A stretch of DNA of 64,000 bases from Caldilinea sp. CFX5. Lineage in GTDB: Bacteria; Chloroflexota; Anaerolineae; Caldilineales; Caldilineaceae. The stretch's first letter is position 1. Each line of letters begins with the position of its first letter. Location of the stretch: NCBI GenBank assembly GCA_021405325.1, contig QWII01000001.1:263834-327833 (forward strand), in the 5' to 3' direction. Positions 42,671 through 51,237 of this stretch are shown here, piece after piece. The position numbers were made by a program, and so were the translations under genes. The notes beneath the pieces are model-generated. The model was not told the DNA's origin. It worked only from the letters and a program-made list of their open reading frames with translations, and did not search any database.

Positions 42671-43645
42671 ATGATCCTGGTTGTCGGCGCCACCGGCCAA
42701 CTCGGTACGGCGATTACACGAAAACTTGTTGCAACCCAACAACCGGTGCGCGCCTTTGTCCGACGCACTGCGGAGTATCGCCATCTACAAGCGCTGGGGG
42801 TTGAGCTGGCGTTTGGCGATCTGCGCGAACCGGCCACCGTCCATGCAGCCTGCCAGGGCGTCACCACCATCATCACCACGGCCAACGGCGTCATCCAGCG
42901 CAAAGGCGACAGCATCAAAGCGATTGATGGGGATGGCAACGCCAATCTGATAGCCGCCGCCAAAGGAGCGAATGTGCAACAGTTCATCTACGCCTCGGTG
43001 CCGGTGACGCCCTTTGATCAAGCCGTGCCGGCGCTGAAGTACAAGCGGCTCACTGAAGAGCGGTTGCAGGCGAGCGGGCTGAACTACACCATTGTGCGCC
43101 TCTCGGTCTTTATGGATGTCTGGCTGGCGCTCTTGGGCAGCCATGTCCCCACCCGTGGCGCCGAGCAGCCGACGGTGAAGCGCCCCTTCTGGTTTTCGCA
43201 ACTCTTTATGGCCGGCGTCGGCGGCATGGTGGAGGGGCGAGGATTGGCGTTGGTGCCGGGCAATGGCAAAGCGCGTCATGCCTTTATTACGGTGGACGAT
43301 GCGGCGCGGGTACTGGTCGCCTGTGTTGGTCATCCCGCAGCCCAACACGCCATCTTCCATGTCGGCGGCCCGGAAGTCTTGTCCTGGGATGAAACCGTGG
43401 CGCGCTTTGGGCAAGCCGTGGGGCGGAAGGTGCGCCCGATCCATCTACCGATTGCGGTGGCGCGGGTCAACCAGGCGCTGCTCAGTCCCCTCGGTGATGG
43501 CCCGGCCAACATCATGGGCATGATCCGCATGACCGGCGCCGCCGATTCCGCCTACCCCACCACCGACACCGACCGGCTGCTCAGCGGGCCGCTGACGACC
43601 ATGCAGGAGTTTCTGGCGCAGAAGATCAGCACAGCAGACGCCTAA
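42671..43645 (+). CDS. NmrA-like NAD(P)-binding protein
   Basis: GAGGAGGAACC ribosome site. 324 aa. Same family as the gene at 37943: ILVVGATGQLGTAITRKL, then QQFIYASVPVTP and YTIVRLSVFMDVW. It has an extra insertion (~155-195) and ends with an NmrA/SDR substrate-domain pattern (FHVGGPEVLSWDE). Likely a quinone or flavin-type reductase or a redox sensor. A factor-independent terminator overlaps its stop. Confidence 0.85.
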   Translation: MILVVGATGQLGTAITRKLVATQQPVRAFVRRTAEYRHLQALGVELAFGDLREPATVHAACQGVTTIITTANGVIQRKGDSIKAIDGDGNANLIAAAKGANVQQFIYASVPVTPFDQAVPALKYKRLTEERLQASGLNYTIVRLSVFMDVWLALLGSHVPTRGAEQPTVKRPFWFSQLFMAGVGGMVEGRGLALVPGNGKARHAFITVDDAARVLVACVGHPAAQHAIFHVGGPEVLSWDETVARFGQAVGRKVRPIHLPIAVARVNQALLSPLGDGPANIMGMIRMTGAADSAYPTTDTDRLLSGPLTTMQEFLAQKISTADA

Positions 43646-43678
43646 ACCCCCGTCCCATCGGGACGCTTGAGTTTAGGC
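43640..43678 (+). terminator. Terminator overlapping the NmrA-like stop
   Basis: GCCTAAAC ... GTTTAGGC outer stem with an inner GTCCC-ATC-GGGAC stem, then TTTTGG. The left arm contains the TAA stop of the preceding gene. Confidence 0.6.
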
Positions 43679-43704
43679 TTTTGGATCAGAAAGGAAATAG
43701 CATT

Positions 43705-44136
43705 ATGTTTGCCCAACCCATGCAAACAACGCTTTGTCGATTTCTGCTGGCGCTCATCGTCATTAGCTGTTGTGTAACGGGGAGTTTCACTCTCGCCGCG
43801 ATTCCTGTGCAGGCGGCTGACTTTGTGCCATTAAAAGGCCGTTTTGCCGGCGTCGGCGCTGATTTTTCCGGCAACTTTACCCACATCGGCAACTTTCAAG
43901 GGGTGGCCGATCTGGAAGCCCGAACCGCTGTCTGGACCGCCGCCAATGGCGATACCATCACCAACCAGACCACGTCCTTTGTGCTGTTCGAGGAAGTCAC
44001 CCCCGGTGTTTTCCGCTATGAGCAGACGCTCGTCATCACCGGCGGCAGCGCCACGGCGGCGGGGTTGATCAATCTGGTGACGGGTGCATATGATGGGGTG
44101 TTGACGGGGACAATTTCGCGACCAAACAATAATTAA
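43705..44136 (+). CDS. Small exported protein
   Basis: ATG at 43705 after AAAGGAA. 143 aa. Signal peptide (FLLALIVISCCVTGSFTLAAIPVQA, cleaved before ADF), then a ~115-residue beta-rich domain with GADFSGNFTHIGNFQGVADLE-type strands, glycine-rich turns and an SGGSATAAGLINL-like end. It resembles small exported proteins of unknown function that often sit beside RidA-like genes. Ten bases before the RidA gene, so probably one operon. Confidence 0.7.
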   Translation: MFAQPMQTTLCRFLLALIVISCCVTGSFTLAAIPVQAADFVPLKGRFAGVGADFSGNFTHIGNFQGVADLEARTAVWTAANGDTITNQTTSFVLFEEVTPGVFRYEQTLVITGGSATAAGLINLVTGAYDGVLTGTISRPNNN

Positions 44137-44146
44137 GGAGAACCAA

Positions 44147-44542
44147 ATGGAACGACGCATTACCAACCCGTGGACCTGGCAAGAACCCTTTGGTTTTGTC
44201 CACGCCCATGAAGTCAAAGCCGCGCAGTATATACTCTACTGTGCCGGTCAACTCTCTACCGGTGATGACGGCCACCCCGTCCATATCGGCGATTTGCGCG
44301 CCCAGGTGAGTCAAGCCTTTGACAACCTGGAACGGGTCTTGCAGGAGGCCGGCTACACCCTGGCCGATGTGACGCGGCTCAACTACTACACCACCGATGT
44401 CGATGGCTTGCTGGCGAATTGGGATGTGATTGTCAACCGGCTTACGGCGGCTGGTTGCCGGTGTAGTAGCACACTCTTAGGCGTCGCCCGCCTCGCCTAC
44501 CCGGAGATGATGATCGAGATCGAAGCGACGGCGGCGAAGTAA
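44147..44542 (+). CDS. RidA/YjgF-family protein
   Basis: AAGGAG site. 131 aa. Contains the family features YILYCAGQLSTGDDG, DLRAQVSQAFDNLERVL, and CRCSSTLLGVARLAYPEMMIEIE. RidA proteins hydrolyse reactive enamine/imine intermediates from PLP enzymes. The conserved active-site Arg of the RidA signature (usually R-x-x-V-x-V near the middle) is not clear here (SSTLLGVARL), so it may belong to a non-deaminase subgroup. Confidence 0.88.
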   Translation: MERRITNPWTWQEPFGFVHAHEVKAAQYILYCAGQLSTGDDGHPVHIGDLRAQVSQAFDNLERVLQEAGYTLADVTRLNYYTTDVDGLLANWDVIVNRLTAAGCRCSSTLLGVARLAYPEMMIEIEATAAK

Positions 44543-44613
44543 GCCGCACTGCGCTTCTGTCTGCGGGAACACAACAACGGGGCCCAGCGGGCGCCCCGGA
44601 AGTAACGGATTTA

Positions 44614-44765
44614 TTTGCGCAGGCCAGCATGCACATTTCCGAAATAATGCCGATATCGTAGGTGCGGTTTGCAACCGCACGTTTCTCCGGGAGCCGTGCG
44701 ATTGCAAACCGCACCTACGGCTATACCCGTGCTAATTTGTTAATGTGCATGCTGGCCTGCGCAAA
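44614..44765. repeat. Nested inverted repeat, 24-bp outer and 18-bp inner arms
   Basis: Outer arms 44614-44637 / 44742-44765 (TTTGCGCAGGCCAGCATGCA...); inner arms 44657-44674 / 44702-44719 (CGTAGGTGCGGTTTGCAA) with a further short CCGCACG/CGTGCG stem inside. The nested layout suggests one palindrome inserted into the loop of another. Confidence 0.85.
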
Positions 44766-44885
44766 ATCAGTTCCCGCCCTTATCCGCTGTAGTGTTACTG
44801 CCTGCATCAACCGTAATAATTCGGATGTTCTACAGTTAGGGCTAACTAATCGTAGAAAGTATGAAAAGCGCAAGGAGAAAACAGC

Positions 44886-45099
44886 ATGACTATCATCAAC
44901 CGCCGAACTTTCCTGGCGCAACAAGGCAAGTTCCGGGAAGCGATTGCCCTGTTGTGTACAGCCACCAAAGGCAGTCCGTACAAATACCGCATCGCCAGCC
45001 GCCTTTATGACCCAGTGGTATGAAGTCACCCAAGCCGGTGGTGCGAATGAAGTTTGGATCTTGGAAGCAGCAAGTGAAAAGGAGGAAGGCAATGGATAG
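44886..45099 (+). pseudogene. Remnant of a ~100-aa monooxygenase/NIPSNAP-like protein, middle deleted
   Basis: An AAGGAG site and ATG at 44886 open MTIINRRTFLAQQGKFREAI..., the normal start of a small dimeric alpha/beta-barrel protein. The frame stops after YDPVV. The family's end is found in another frame from 45007: TQWYEVTQAGGANEVWILEA, stopping at 45097-45099. Both ends survive; about half the length is missing and the frame is broken. Overlaps the start of the next gene. Confidence 0.65.
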
Positions 45100-45487
45100 C
45101 GTAGCATTGGTCAAACAACTCTATCAAGAATTCGCGGCGAGGAATATTCCCGCCATTCTGACCGTCTTTGATCCGGCGATTGAATGGCACGAATGTAAAG
45201 GCTTGCCCTTTGTCGAGGGTGATGGCCTCTTTGTTGGTCCGCAAGCCGTGTTACAAAATGTCTTTGCACGGATTGGTGATTACTTTGATAACTTCCACAT
45301 TGATGTACAAGAACTCATCAGCAACAGCGACGGCAGCAAGGTCGTGATGGCCGGCTATTACAAAGGCATCTGGAAACCCACGGGCAAGGAATTTACCGCC
45401 AATGCCACCCACGTCTGGACATTGGCGGACGGGAAATTGATCCGTTTTTTCCAGGCGGTTGACAGCGCTGCGATGATCAAGCCCTAA
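45092..45487 (+). CDS. SnoaL-like/ketosteroid-isomerase-like protein
   Basis: ATG at 45092 with AAGGAGG six to eight bases upstream (inside the remnant). 131 aa. SVALVKQLYQEFAARNIPAI, IEWHECKGLPFVEGDGLF and VVMAGYYKGIWKPTGKEF show the NTF2-like cone fold. Small-molecule binding or isomerase-type role; substrate not deducible. Confidence 0.85.
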   Translation: MDSVALVKQLYQEFAARNIPAILTVFDPAIEWHECKGLPFVEGDGLFVGPQAVLQNVFARIGDYFDNFHIDVQELISNSDGSKVVMAGYYKGIWKPTGKEFTANATHVWTLADGKLIRFFQAVDSAAMIKP

Positions 45488-45751
45488 GGCGAACGCGCCG
45501 AGCCACTGGCATAACCGGCAAGGGCCGTAGTCGGCACTACATGCAGAACCAAAACCGAATTTTTCCCGTTTGCCACTACCTCACTTTGCGCCGGAGTAGC
45601 GGCATGGCCTGACGGTCAAAAACTCGGTTCTTACAATAAACACAATAATCATCAGTAGACCGCAACGCAACTGAGATCGCCACAGCCCGACTTCAGACCA
45701 TACGACGACACGACTGCGGACGACTGAGTACGGAGGAACCAAGAAATCGCA

Positions 45752-46912
45752 ATGAAAATGAAATTTGGCATCTTCATGGCCCCCTTTCATGCACCCCACC
45801 ACAACCCAACGTTGTCTCTGGAGCAAGACCTCAGCCTGCTTGAGCATTTAGACCGGTTAGGCTTTGACGAAGCCTGGATCGGGGAACATCATTCGGCCGG
45901 CAGCGAAATTATTGCCTCACCGGAGATCTTCATCATGGCGGCAGCCGCCCGCACCCGACAGATTAAGTTAGGCACCGGTGTCGTCTCACTGCCTTATCAT
46001 AATCCGTTGTGGGTGGCGGAGCGCATGGTGTTGCTGGACCATTTGACGCGTGGACGGGTGATGTTGGGCGTTGGGCCGGGCGCCTTGCCGACCGATGCCG
46101 CGATGTTGGGGTTGGAACCGACGCAGATGCGTCCATTGCTGGAAGAGTACATGGCGATCTTGGTACATCTGCTCACCAGTGAGGAACCGATTAGCTATCA
46201 GTCCGACCGTCTCACCCTGAAAGATGCTCGTTTACATTTGCGCCCTTACTCCGATCCGCTCTTTGATCTGGCGGTGGCTGCCGTGGCTTCCCCTTCCGGC
46301 GCCAAATTGGCCGGACGCTATGGAGCGGGTCTGCTCTCTTTGGGCGCAACCGTTGCCGTGGGGATGGATGTGCTGGCGCACCATTGGCGCATTCAGGAAG
46401 CGCAGGCTGCCCAGTATGGTCAAGTGGCGGACCGCAACAAGTGGCGTTTGGTCGGCCTTATGCACCTGGCAGAGAGCGAAGAACAGGCTCGCGCCGACAT
46501 GCGCTATGGCATGGAGCAGTGGTTCCGCTACTTCCAAGATGTTGCCGCCTTCCCACAAATGGCAGTGTTGGGCGGCAAATTGGAGGAGATGATCGACTTT
46601 GTGAACAATGGGTTGGGGGTGGTGGGCACCCCGGATCGCATGGTGGCGCAGATTAAGAATTTGCTTGAACAATCGAATGGTGGCTTTGGCGCCTACCTGA
46701 CCCTGGCGCATAACTGGGCGAATCCGGCGGCGACCAAACGGAGCTTTGAACTCTTTGCCCATGAAGTCATGCCCCACTTTCAATCCTCCGGCAGCGGGTT
46801 GCAGGCCCACGCCGACCGTGCGCAAGCGACGCGCGCCGGTCTGGCCGAGTTACAAATGAAAGCCGTGGCCGAAGCTGCCGAACGCTATGAGAAGGAGCAA
46901 AACCGCGTATAA
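45752..46912 (+). CDS. Luciferase-like (LLM) flavin-dependent monooxygenase
   Basis: 386 aa. MKMKFGIFMAPFHAPHHNPT, RLGFDEAWIGEHHSAGSE and GTGVVSLPYHNPLWVAERM are diagnostic of the bacterial luciferase-like family. LDHLTRGRVMLGVGPG is the FMN/F420-binding strand. GGG...HHS residues place it near limonene- or alkane-type monooxygenases. ATG at 45752 has GGAGG 15 bases upstream, rather far. An imperfect 11-bp inverted repeat precedes it (45554-45628). Confidence 0.88.
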   Translation: MKMKFGIFMAPFHAPHHNPTLSLEQDLSLLEHLDRLGFDEAWIGEHHSAGSEIIASPEIFIMAAAARTRQIKLGTGVVSLPYHNPLWVAERMVLLDHLTRGRVMLGVGPGALPTDAAMLGLEPTQMRPLLEEYMAILVHLLTSEEPISYQSDRLTLKDARLHLRPYSDPLFDLAVAAVASPSGAKLAGRYGAGLLSLGATVAVGMDVLAHHWRIQEAQAAQYGQVADRNKWRLVGLMHLAESEEQARADMRYGMEQWFRYFQDVAAFPQMAVLGGKLEEMIDFVNNGLGVVGTPDRMVAQIKNLLEQSNGGFGAYLTLAHNWANPAATKRSFELFAHEVMPHFQSSGSGLQAHADRAQATRAGLAELQMKAVAEAAERYEKEQNRV

Positions 46913-46966
46913 GACGATGCCGTTTGGTAGCGTGCTTCAGCGCAATCCTGCTTGAGGAGGTGTGAA

Positions 46967-48103
46967 ATGACCCTACGCGCAGTCGTAATCGGCGCCGGCT
47001 GGGCCGGCCAAGGCCATGTGAAAGCCTTGCGGTTTGCGGACGTGGAGGTGGTCGCCATCTGTGCGCGCGATCGGGAAGTGACCCAAGCGGTGGCCGACCG
47101 TTTGGGCGTGCCGCTGGCCTCGACCGATTGGCGACAAACCTTGGAAGCGGTGAAGCCGGAGATTGTGACGATAGCCACCCCGGCTTCTCTACGGCGTGAG
47201 GTGGTTGAAGTCGCCACGGCGCTCGGTTGTCATCTACTCTGTGACAAACCGCTGGCGGCCACGGCGGCTGAAGCCCGGGACCTCTATACGCTGGTCGAGC
47301 AGGCCGGGGTCAAACATGCGTATGCGGCGACGCTCTACTACGATCCAAGCATCGCCTGGGTTGCTGAGTTGCTGCGCGAAGGGGCCATCGGCGCTCTGCA
47401 GGAGATCGCTGTGATGTTCCGGCTGCCGGCGTGGACGCCATTACGCCCCTGGACGTGGGTTGATGTGCTGGCGATGGGGGGTGGTGTGCTGAACAATGGA
47501 CAAACCCACTTCTTCGCCATGCTCGAAGCGATGCTGGGCAGCAAGGTGCTGCGTGTCACCGGCGAGGCGCGTCTGCTGCGCCAACAGGCGCCGGTTGTCA
47601 CGGCTATTCATGATCTCCGGCGGATCAATGACCATGAACCGACCGCCGAAGCAGCCGCCCACTATGAGTGGCGCGCCTGTGATGCCGACGGCGCTTTTTC
47701 GGCCCTGCTGCGCTTTGCGCCGCCCCATCCCCACCAACCGGAAGTCCCGGTCGCCATCCAGGTGAATATGGGCGTTCATGCCCTGTCGCCCACCAATGGC
47801 TGGTACTTCTACGGGGAAGGCGGCATCCTGCAGGCACAGGGGGTCTTTTCGCTGACCGTTTCCCGTTTCAATGGGCCTGAGACCGCGCCAACACCCCTCC
47901 CTGTCCCCCAGCGTCTGCGCGACGCCCTGCCGGCCATTGGCGAAGATACGGAAAACAAATGGGCCGTGTTGGCCCGCGACTTTGCGGCCGATATACGCGG
48001 CGAAGCACACCGGCCCTATCTCACCTTTCATGATGGCTGGCGCTATCAAGTGGCAATCGATGCCATTCGGGCGGGGCAGGGGTGGTGCAATTTACCGGAG
48101 TGA
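46967..48103 (+). CDS. Gfo/Idh/MocA-family oxidoreductase
   Basis: ATG at 46967 with AGGAGG. 378 aa. N-terminal Rossmann domain (AVVIGAGWAGQGHVKAL, CDKPLAATAAEARDLY with the conserved Lys) and C-terminal substrate domain with GGGVLNNGQTHFF, where the His is the usual catalytic residue. NAD(P)-dependent sugar or cyclitol dehydrogenase type. Next to an LLM gene but probably independently expressed. Confidence 0.9.
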   Translation: MTLRAVVIGAGWAGQGHVKALRFADVEVVAICARDREVTQAVADRLGVPLASTDWRQTLEAVKPEIVTIATPASLRREVVEVATALGCHLLCDKPLAATAAEARDLYTLVEQAGVKHAYAATLYYDPSIAWVAELLREGAIGALQEIAVMFRLPAWTPLRPWTWVDVLAMGGGVLNNGQTHFFAMLEAMLGSKVLRVTGEARLLRQQAPVVTAIHDLRRINDHEPTAEAAAHYEWRACDADGAFSALLRFAPPHPHQPEVPVAIQVNMGVHALSPTNGWYFYGEGGILQAQGVFSLTVSRFNGPETAPTPLPVPQRLRDALPAIGEDTENKWAVLARDFAADIRGEAHRPYLTFHDGWRYQVAIDAIRAGQGWCNLPE

Positions 48104-48109
48104 AGTTCA

Positions 48110-48454
48110 GTGTTCATTACGAAAAAGGGGATTCCCAACGTGCTAACGTACTTTGCAACCGTTCGCGCCTTCAGCCGCGATGCGCGCCTGCTCTTAGCGA
48201 CGCAAGCCCTGGCCTCCATCAGTACCCAAGAAATGACCCCCAAGCACTGGCGCGCCATCATGGCCCGCGCTGCGACGATGGCGAGTGGCGTTGGGCAGGC
48301 GGTGATGTCGATGGGCGGCGGCTACTTGATCGCCGGGGTCGGCTATGGTGCGTTTTATTGGTTGGGCGCGCTGTTGGGTGCGTTCAGCGCGCTCTTCTTT
48401 GCCGGTTATCTCTATCGTTCGGCCAGGCAGTCACGTGGGTCGGTGTTTGTTTAG
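48110..48454 (+). pseudogene. MFS transporter remnant, middle deleted in frame
   Basis: The 114-codon frame reads as the start of a major facilitator (VRAFSRDARLLLATQAL) joined to the end of one (QEMTPKHWRAIMARAATMAS, then GGGYLIAGVGYGAFYWLGA). A normal transporter is about 400 residues with 12 helices; only the first cytoplasmic segment and the last two or three helices remain. It could still be translated but not function as a transporter. Confidence 0.65.
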
Positions 48455-48615
48455 TCACCTGCCAAATCGCACCGACAAATGAGCTTCATACTCAGATCAG
48501 CGTATGGCACGAATTGTCTGCACCTGTCCGTCCCGTTCATAGTAGCGGATCAACGTTGCCTGGACGCGAATAATTTTGCCCATGCGTGATGCTTGGGTTC
48601 TGAAGGGTGGTAACT

Positions 48616-48936
48616 TTAAACCGCAAGGGGTTCGGTGATTTGTGGTGATGTGATAAAGGCGCTATTTGCCAGTGTCATTGCTTCTTGAATGGCAGCACGC
48701 GTCAAATGGGGGTCGGCATAGGCATCGACAATGTAGTCAATCGATTTCCCCTGCGCAATCCGCCTGAGAATAAAGCTAACTTCAATACGTGTATACTTAA
48801 AGGTTGGCCGCCCACCACAAACGCCTGGCGCTCTTACGACATAGTTGCCCAGAGGAAGGTAAATATATGGTTCGCCATCAACCATCTCTTGGATCATGTG
48901 ATTCGTGTCAATGACGACGCGTAAAAGCTCAAACAC
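48616..48936 (-). CDS. DUF433-domain protein with a PIN-like N-terminal stub
   Basis: 106 aa, GTG start overlapping the previous gene's stop by 8 bases. The body (MIQEMVDGEPYIYLPLGNYV, VRAPGVCGGRPTFKYTRIEV, FILRRIAQGKSIDYIVDAY) is a DUF433 protein, a family of small antitoxin-like DNA-binding proteins. The first ~12 residues (FELLRVVIDTN) instead look like the start of a PIN-domain RNase toxin. This suggests an in-frame join of a truncated toxin gene and a DUF433 gene. Confidence 0.7.
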   Translation of the reverse strand: MFELLRVVIDTNHMIQEMVDGEPYIYLPLGNYVVRAPGVCGGRPTFKYTRIEVSFILRRIAQGKSIDYIVDAYADPHLTRAAIQEAMTLANSAFITSPQITEPLAV

Positions 48937-49183
48937 GATTTGTTGCTACCTGGGCGCGATGCTGTTTGATCGCAACGTTGATTTGTTTTTCGGTTATACC
49001 ACCTTGTTGGCGGACTGCATTGCGAATCGCAGCAACGTCTTGTCGCAACTGTTCTTTCCTGCCATACTTTTCATGTAAGGCGAGGAATGCGGAAATGGCG
49101 GCTTGTAAATCGCCGTGATAGCTCTCTTGAACGACCGTTGTCAAGCGCTTTTCCAGAACTAGCGATAAATCAATTGATACCAT
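48929..49183 (-). CDS. Antitoxin-like protein upstream of the PIN stub
   Basis: 84 aa. Helical and charged: SLVLEKRLTTVVQESYHGD, LQAAISAFLALHEKYGRKEQ and AIRNAVRQQGGITEKQINVA. Layout (small gene overlapping a PIN-start gene by 8 bp) is that of a VapB-like antitoxin with its VapC. The partner is eroded, so its current role is uncertain. GGGGGA upstream of the ATG. Confidence 0.6.
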   Translation of the reverse strand: MVSIDLSLVLEKRLTTVVQESYHGDLQAAISAFLALHEKYGRKEQLRQDVAAIRNAVRQQGGITEKQINVAIKQHRAQVATNRV

Positions 49184-49273
49184 AAGTCCCCCTATTGCTA
49201 GCTCCTATCCTAAATTGCTTAAATTAACAACAAGTTACGGTTGAGTATCAATAGTATACCAAGAAGGGAAAGA

Positions 49274-50197
49274 ATGATGAAAATTGCTGTTGTCGGTGTC
49301 GGTGGGCTGGGTGGCTATATCGGCGGTCGCCTAGCGCATAGCGGGCATGATGTGACCTTTCTCGCTCGTGGTCAACGTCTGGCGGCGCTGCGTCAAAACG
49401 GGTTGCAGGTGCGCAATCCGGATGGCGAATTTGTCATCCAGCCTATACAAGCGACTGACAATCCGGCGGAAGTGGGGCCGGTCGATCTGATTCTCTTTTG
49501 TGTCAAGACCTATGATGTGGTGACGGCAGCCGAATCATTACTGCCGCTGGTAGGGCCGGGGACGGCGCTGTTGCCGGTGCAGAATGGCATTGCCCACCTG
49601 GACCAATTGCGTGCGATCCTGGGCAAGGCGGTGGTGTTGGGCGGCATGGCAATGATCAACGCGCATAGCCCGGCCCCCGGCGTCATTGAACGACCGGGCG
49701 GTCCCCATCACCTGGAATTTGGCGAACTGGACGGCGAACCTTTGGCCCGTTGCACAGCCATTGCCCAGGCCATCAAGGCGGCGGGGATTGAAGCGATAGT
49801 CGCACCCAGGATTGCCGAGCGTATGTGGTGGAAGCTGGTCGGGGTCTGTGCGGCTGGGGTGCTTTGTTTGATGCGCGGCAGCAAGGGGCAAGTGTGGGAC
49901 TACCCCGAAACCCGCAATCTGATGCACCAGACCATTGGCGAAGGCGTGGCGGTGGCCCAAGCCCACGGCGTTGCCCTGCCGCCCACCCTGCCTGACGATC
50001 TGCTCAAAGCCTTCGACTCCTTCCCGCCGCCTTACAAACCCTCGCTGTTGGTCGATCTGGAACATGGCCGCCGGCTGGAGATCGAGGCGTGGAATGGCGC
50101 GTTGGTACGCTATGGCAAGGCCGCCGGCGTGCCGACACCGGTCAATGGGGTGATTTACGCCTGTTTGAAACCGTATGCGAACGGGGCGCTGGCGTAG
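49274..50197 (+). CDS. panE: 2-dehydropantoate 2-reductase
   Basis: Reduces ketopantoate to pantoate with NADPH (coenzyme A synthesis). Start at 49274 (AAGGG five bases upstream). 307 aa: KIAVVGVGGLGGYIGGRLA, LILFCVKTYDVVTAAESL, LLPVQNGIAHLDQL, then AERMWWKLVGVCAAG with the catalytic Lys, and EIEAWNGALVRYGKAAGVPTP in two motifs. The 'N' of VQNG and 'K' of WWKL are in place. Isolated in an accessory region, so it could be a paralogue acting on another ketoacid. Confidence 0.85.
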   Translation: MMKIAVVGVGGLGGYIGGRLAHSGHDVTFLARGQRLAALRQNGLQVRNPDGEFVIQPIQATDNPAEVGPVDLILFCVKTYDVVTAAESLLPLVGPGTALLPVQNGIAHLDQLRAILGKAVVLGGMAMINAHSPAPGVIERPGGPHHLEFGELDGEPLARCTAIAQAIKAAGIEAIVAPRIAERMWWKLVGVCAAGVLCLMRGSKGQVWDYPETRNLMHQTIGEGVAVAQAHGVALPPTLPDDLLKAFDSFPPPYKPSLLVDLEHGRRLEIEAWNGALVRYGKAAGVPTPVNGVIYACLKPYANGALA

Positions 50198-50230
50198 GTA
50201 AAGGGCCTTACGCAACGTAAAACAACTGTA

Positions 50231-50338
50231 ACTACTAAGCCACCCCCTCCTAACCTCCCCCAGATTGGGGGAGGAACTGTCTTGCAGTCAATCGTTCCCT
50301 CCCTTTTTCAGGGGAGGGTTAGGGAGGGGTTAGTAGTG
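50231..50338. repeat. C/G-rich nested inverted repeat (CCCCTCCTAACCTCCCC family)
   Basis: Left ACTACTAAGCCACCCCCTCC... and right GGGGAGGGTTAGGGAGGGGTTAGTAGT pair with small bulges. Each half also folds (CCTCCCCCAGATTGGGGGAGG-like). Closest relatives at 17679 and 63907. Confidence 0.75.
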
Positions 50339-50370
50339 ACAAACAACTTGAAGGAACGGAGAGAAACGAT

Positions 50371-51042
50371 ATGAAACCATTTGTTCTTGTGCATGGCGCG
50401 TGGGTCGGCGGCTGGTACTTGCGCGATATTGCCAGGCTACTGCGCGCCGCCGGTTATGAAGTGTTTACGCCAACCCTCACTGGTCTGGGCGAACGGGTGC
50501 ATTTGGGCCATCGGGCGGTTGGCCTGGATACCCATGTGCAGGATATTGTCAACGTGTTGGTTTACGAAGATTTGTGGGAGGTGACCTTGGTCGGTCACAG
50601 CTATGGCGGCATGGTGATTACCGGCGTGGCCGAAGCCGTACCCGAACGGATCGGCCAACTGATCTACTTGGATGCCTTTGTGCCACAGAACGGCCAGTCA
50701 CTTGGTGATCTAGTCCCCGCCCTTGTCCCCTATCTAGAAGGGGTCGCGGCCCAATTTGGTGACGGGTGGCAAGTGCCGCATGACCCGCCCCAACCGCGCA
50801 AATTGCCTCATCCGCTCAAGAGCTTGCAACAGCCGCTGGCGATTACCAATCCTGCCGCTGCGCAGTTGCCACGCACTTATGTCCTCTTTACCCAGAATTC
50901 GTTCCCGTTTGCGCCGGTCTTCGCCGCCCTTGCCCAGAACGCACAAGCCGAAGGGTGGCGCTATCGCGAACTCGCCGTCGATCACATTGCACCGGAAACC
51001 GACCCACAGGCATTGGCCGCGTTACTGCTTACGCTGGCGTAG
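50371..51042 (+). CDS. Alpha/beta hydrolase (EstC/salicylate-esterase-like)
   Basis: 223 aa. FVLVHGAWVGGWYLRDIARL (oxyanion HGAW), GLGERVHLGHRAVGLDTHVQD and the nucleophile elbow LVGHSYGGMV (Ser77); Asp in IYLDAFVPQNG and the catalytic His in AVDHIAPETDP. This is the family of plant methylesterase-like and bacterial EstC-like hydrolases. GGAACGGAGAG precedes the ATG. Substrate unknown. Confidence 0.9.
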   Translation: MKPFVLVHGAWVGGWYLRDIARLLRAAGYEVFTPTLTGLGERVHLGHRAVGLDTHVQDIVNVLVYEDLWEVTLVGHSYGGMVITGVAEAVPERIGQLIYLDAFVPQNGQSLGDLVPALVPYLEGVAAQFGDGWQVPHDPPQPRKLPHPLKSLQQPLAITNPAAAQLPRTYVLFTQNSFPFAPVFAALAQNAQAEGWRYRELAVDHIAPETDPQALAALLLTLA

Positions 51043-51134
51043 CAGAACGGCGTGTTAACGGGAGGACGTTTTGAGGACGTGGCTGCTGTACCCTGCCATC
51101 ATGGGCAATTCAAAATAATTAGTTCGAGTAGCTG

Positions 51135-51198
51135 CGTAGTCGTTTAGTCGCGTGGTCATACCGTCCAGATGAAGCGACCACGCGACTAAACGACTACG
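51135..51198. repeat. Perfect 23-bp inverted repeat (CGTAGTCGTTTAGTCG)
   Basis: Arms 51135-51157 / 51176-51198, 18-nt loop, built of GTAGTCG/TTAGTCG words; another CGACTACGCGAC follows at 51207. The same words form the long tandem array at 56046. Confidence 0.85.
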
Positions 51199-51237
51199 TG
51201 ACCCCACGACTACGCGACGATTTACAGGAGTAGACAG

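Noticed and set aside
45554..45628. Imperfect inverted repeat ACCGAATTTTT / AAAAACTCGGT
   Set aside because: Only 10 of 11 positions pair across a 53-base gap in A/T-rich DNA, which is weak compared with the other elements.
48480..48600. 28-codon minus-strand ORF starting MGKIIRVQATLIRYY
   Set aside because: Short, with no clear ribosome site or family; kept out of the gene list.
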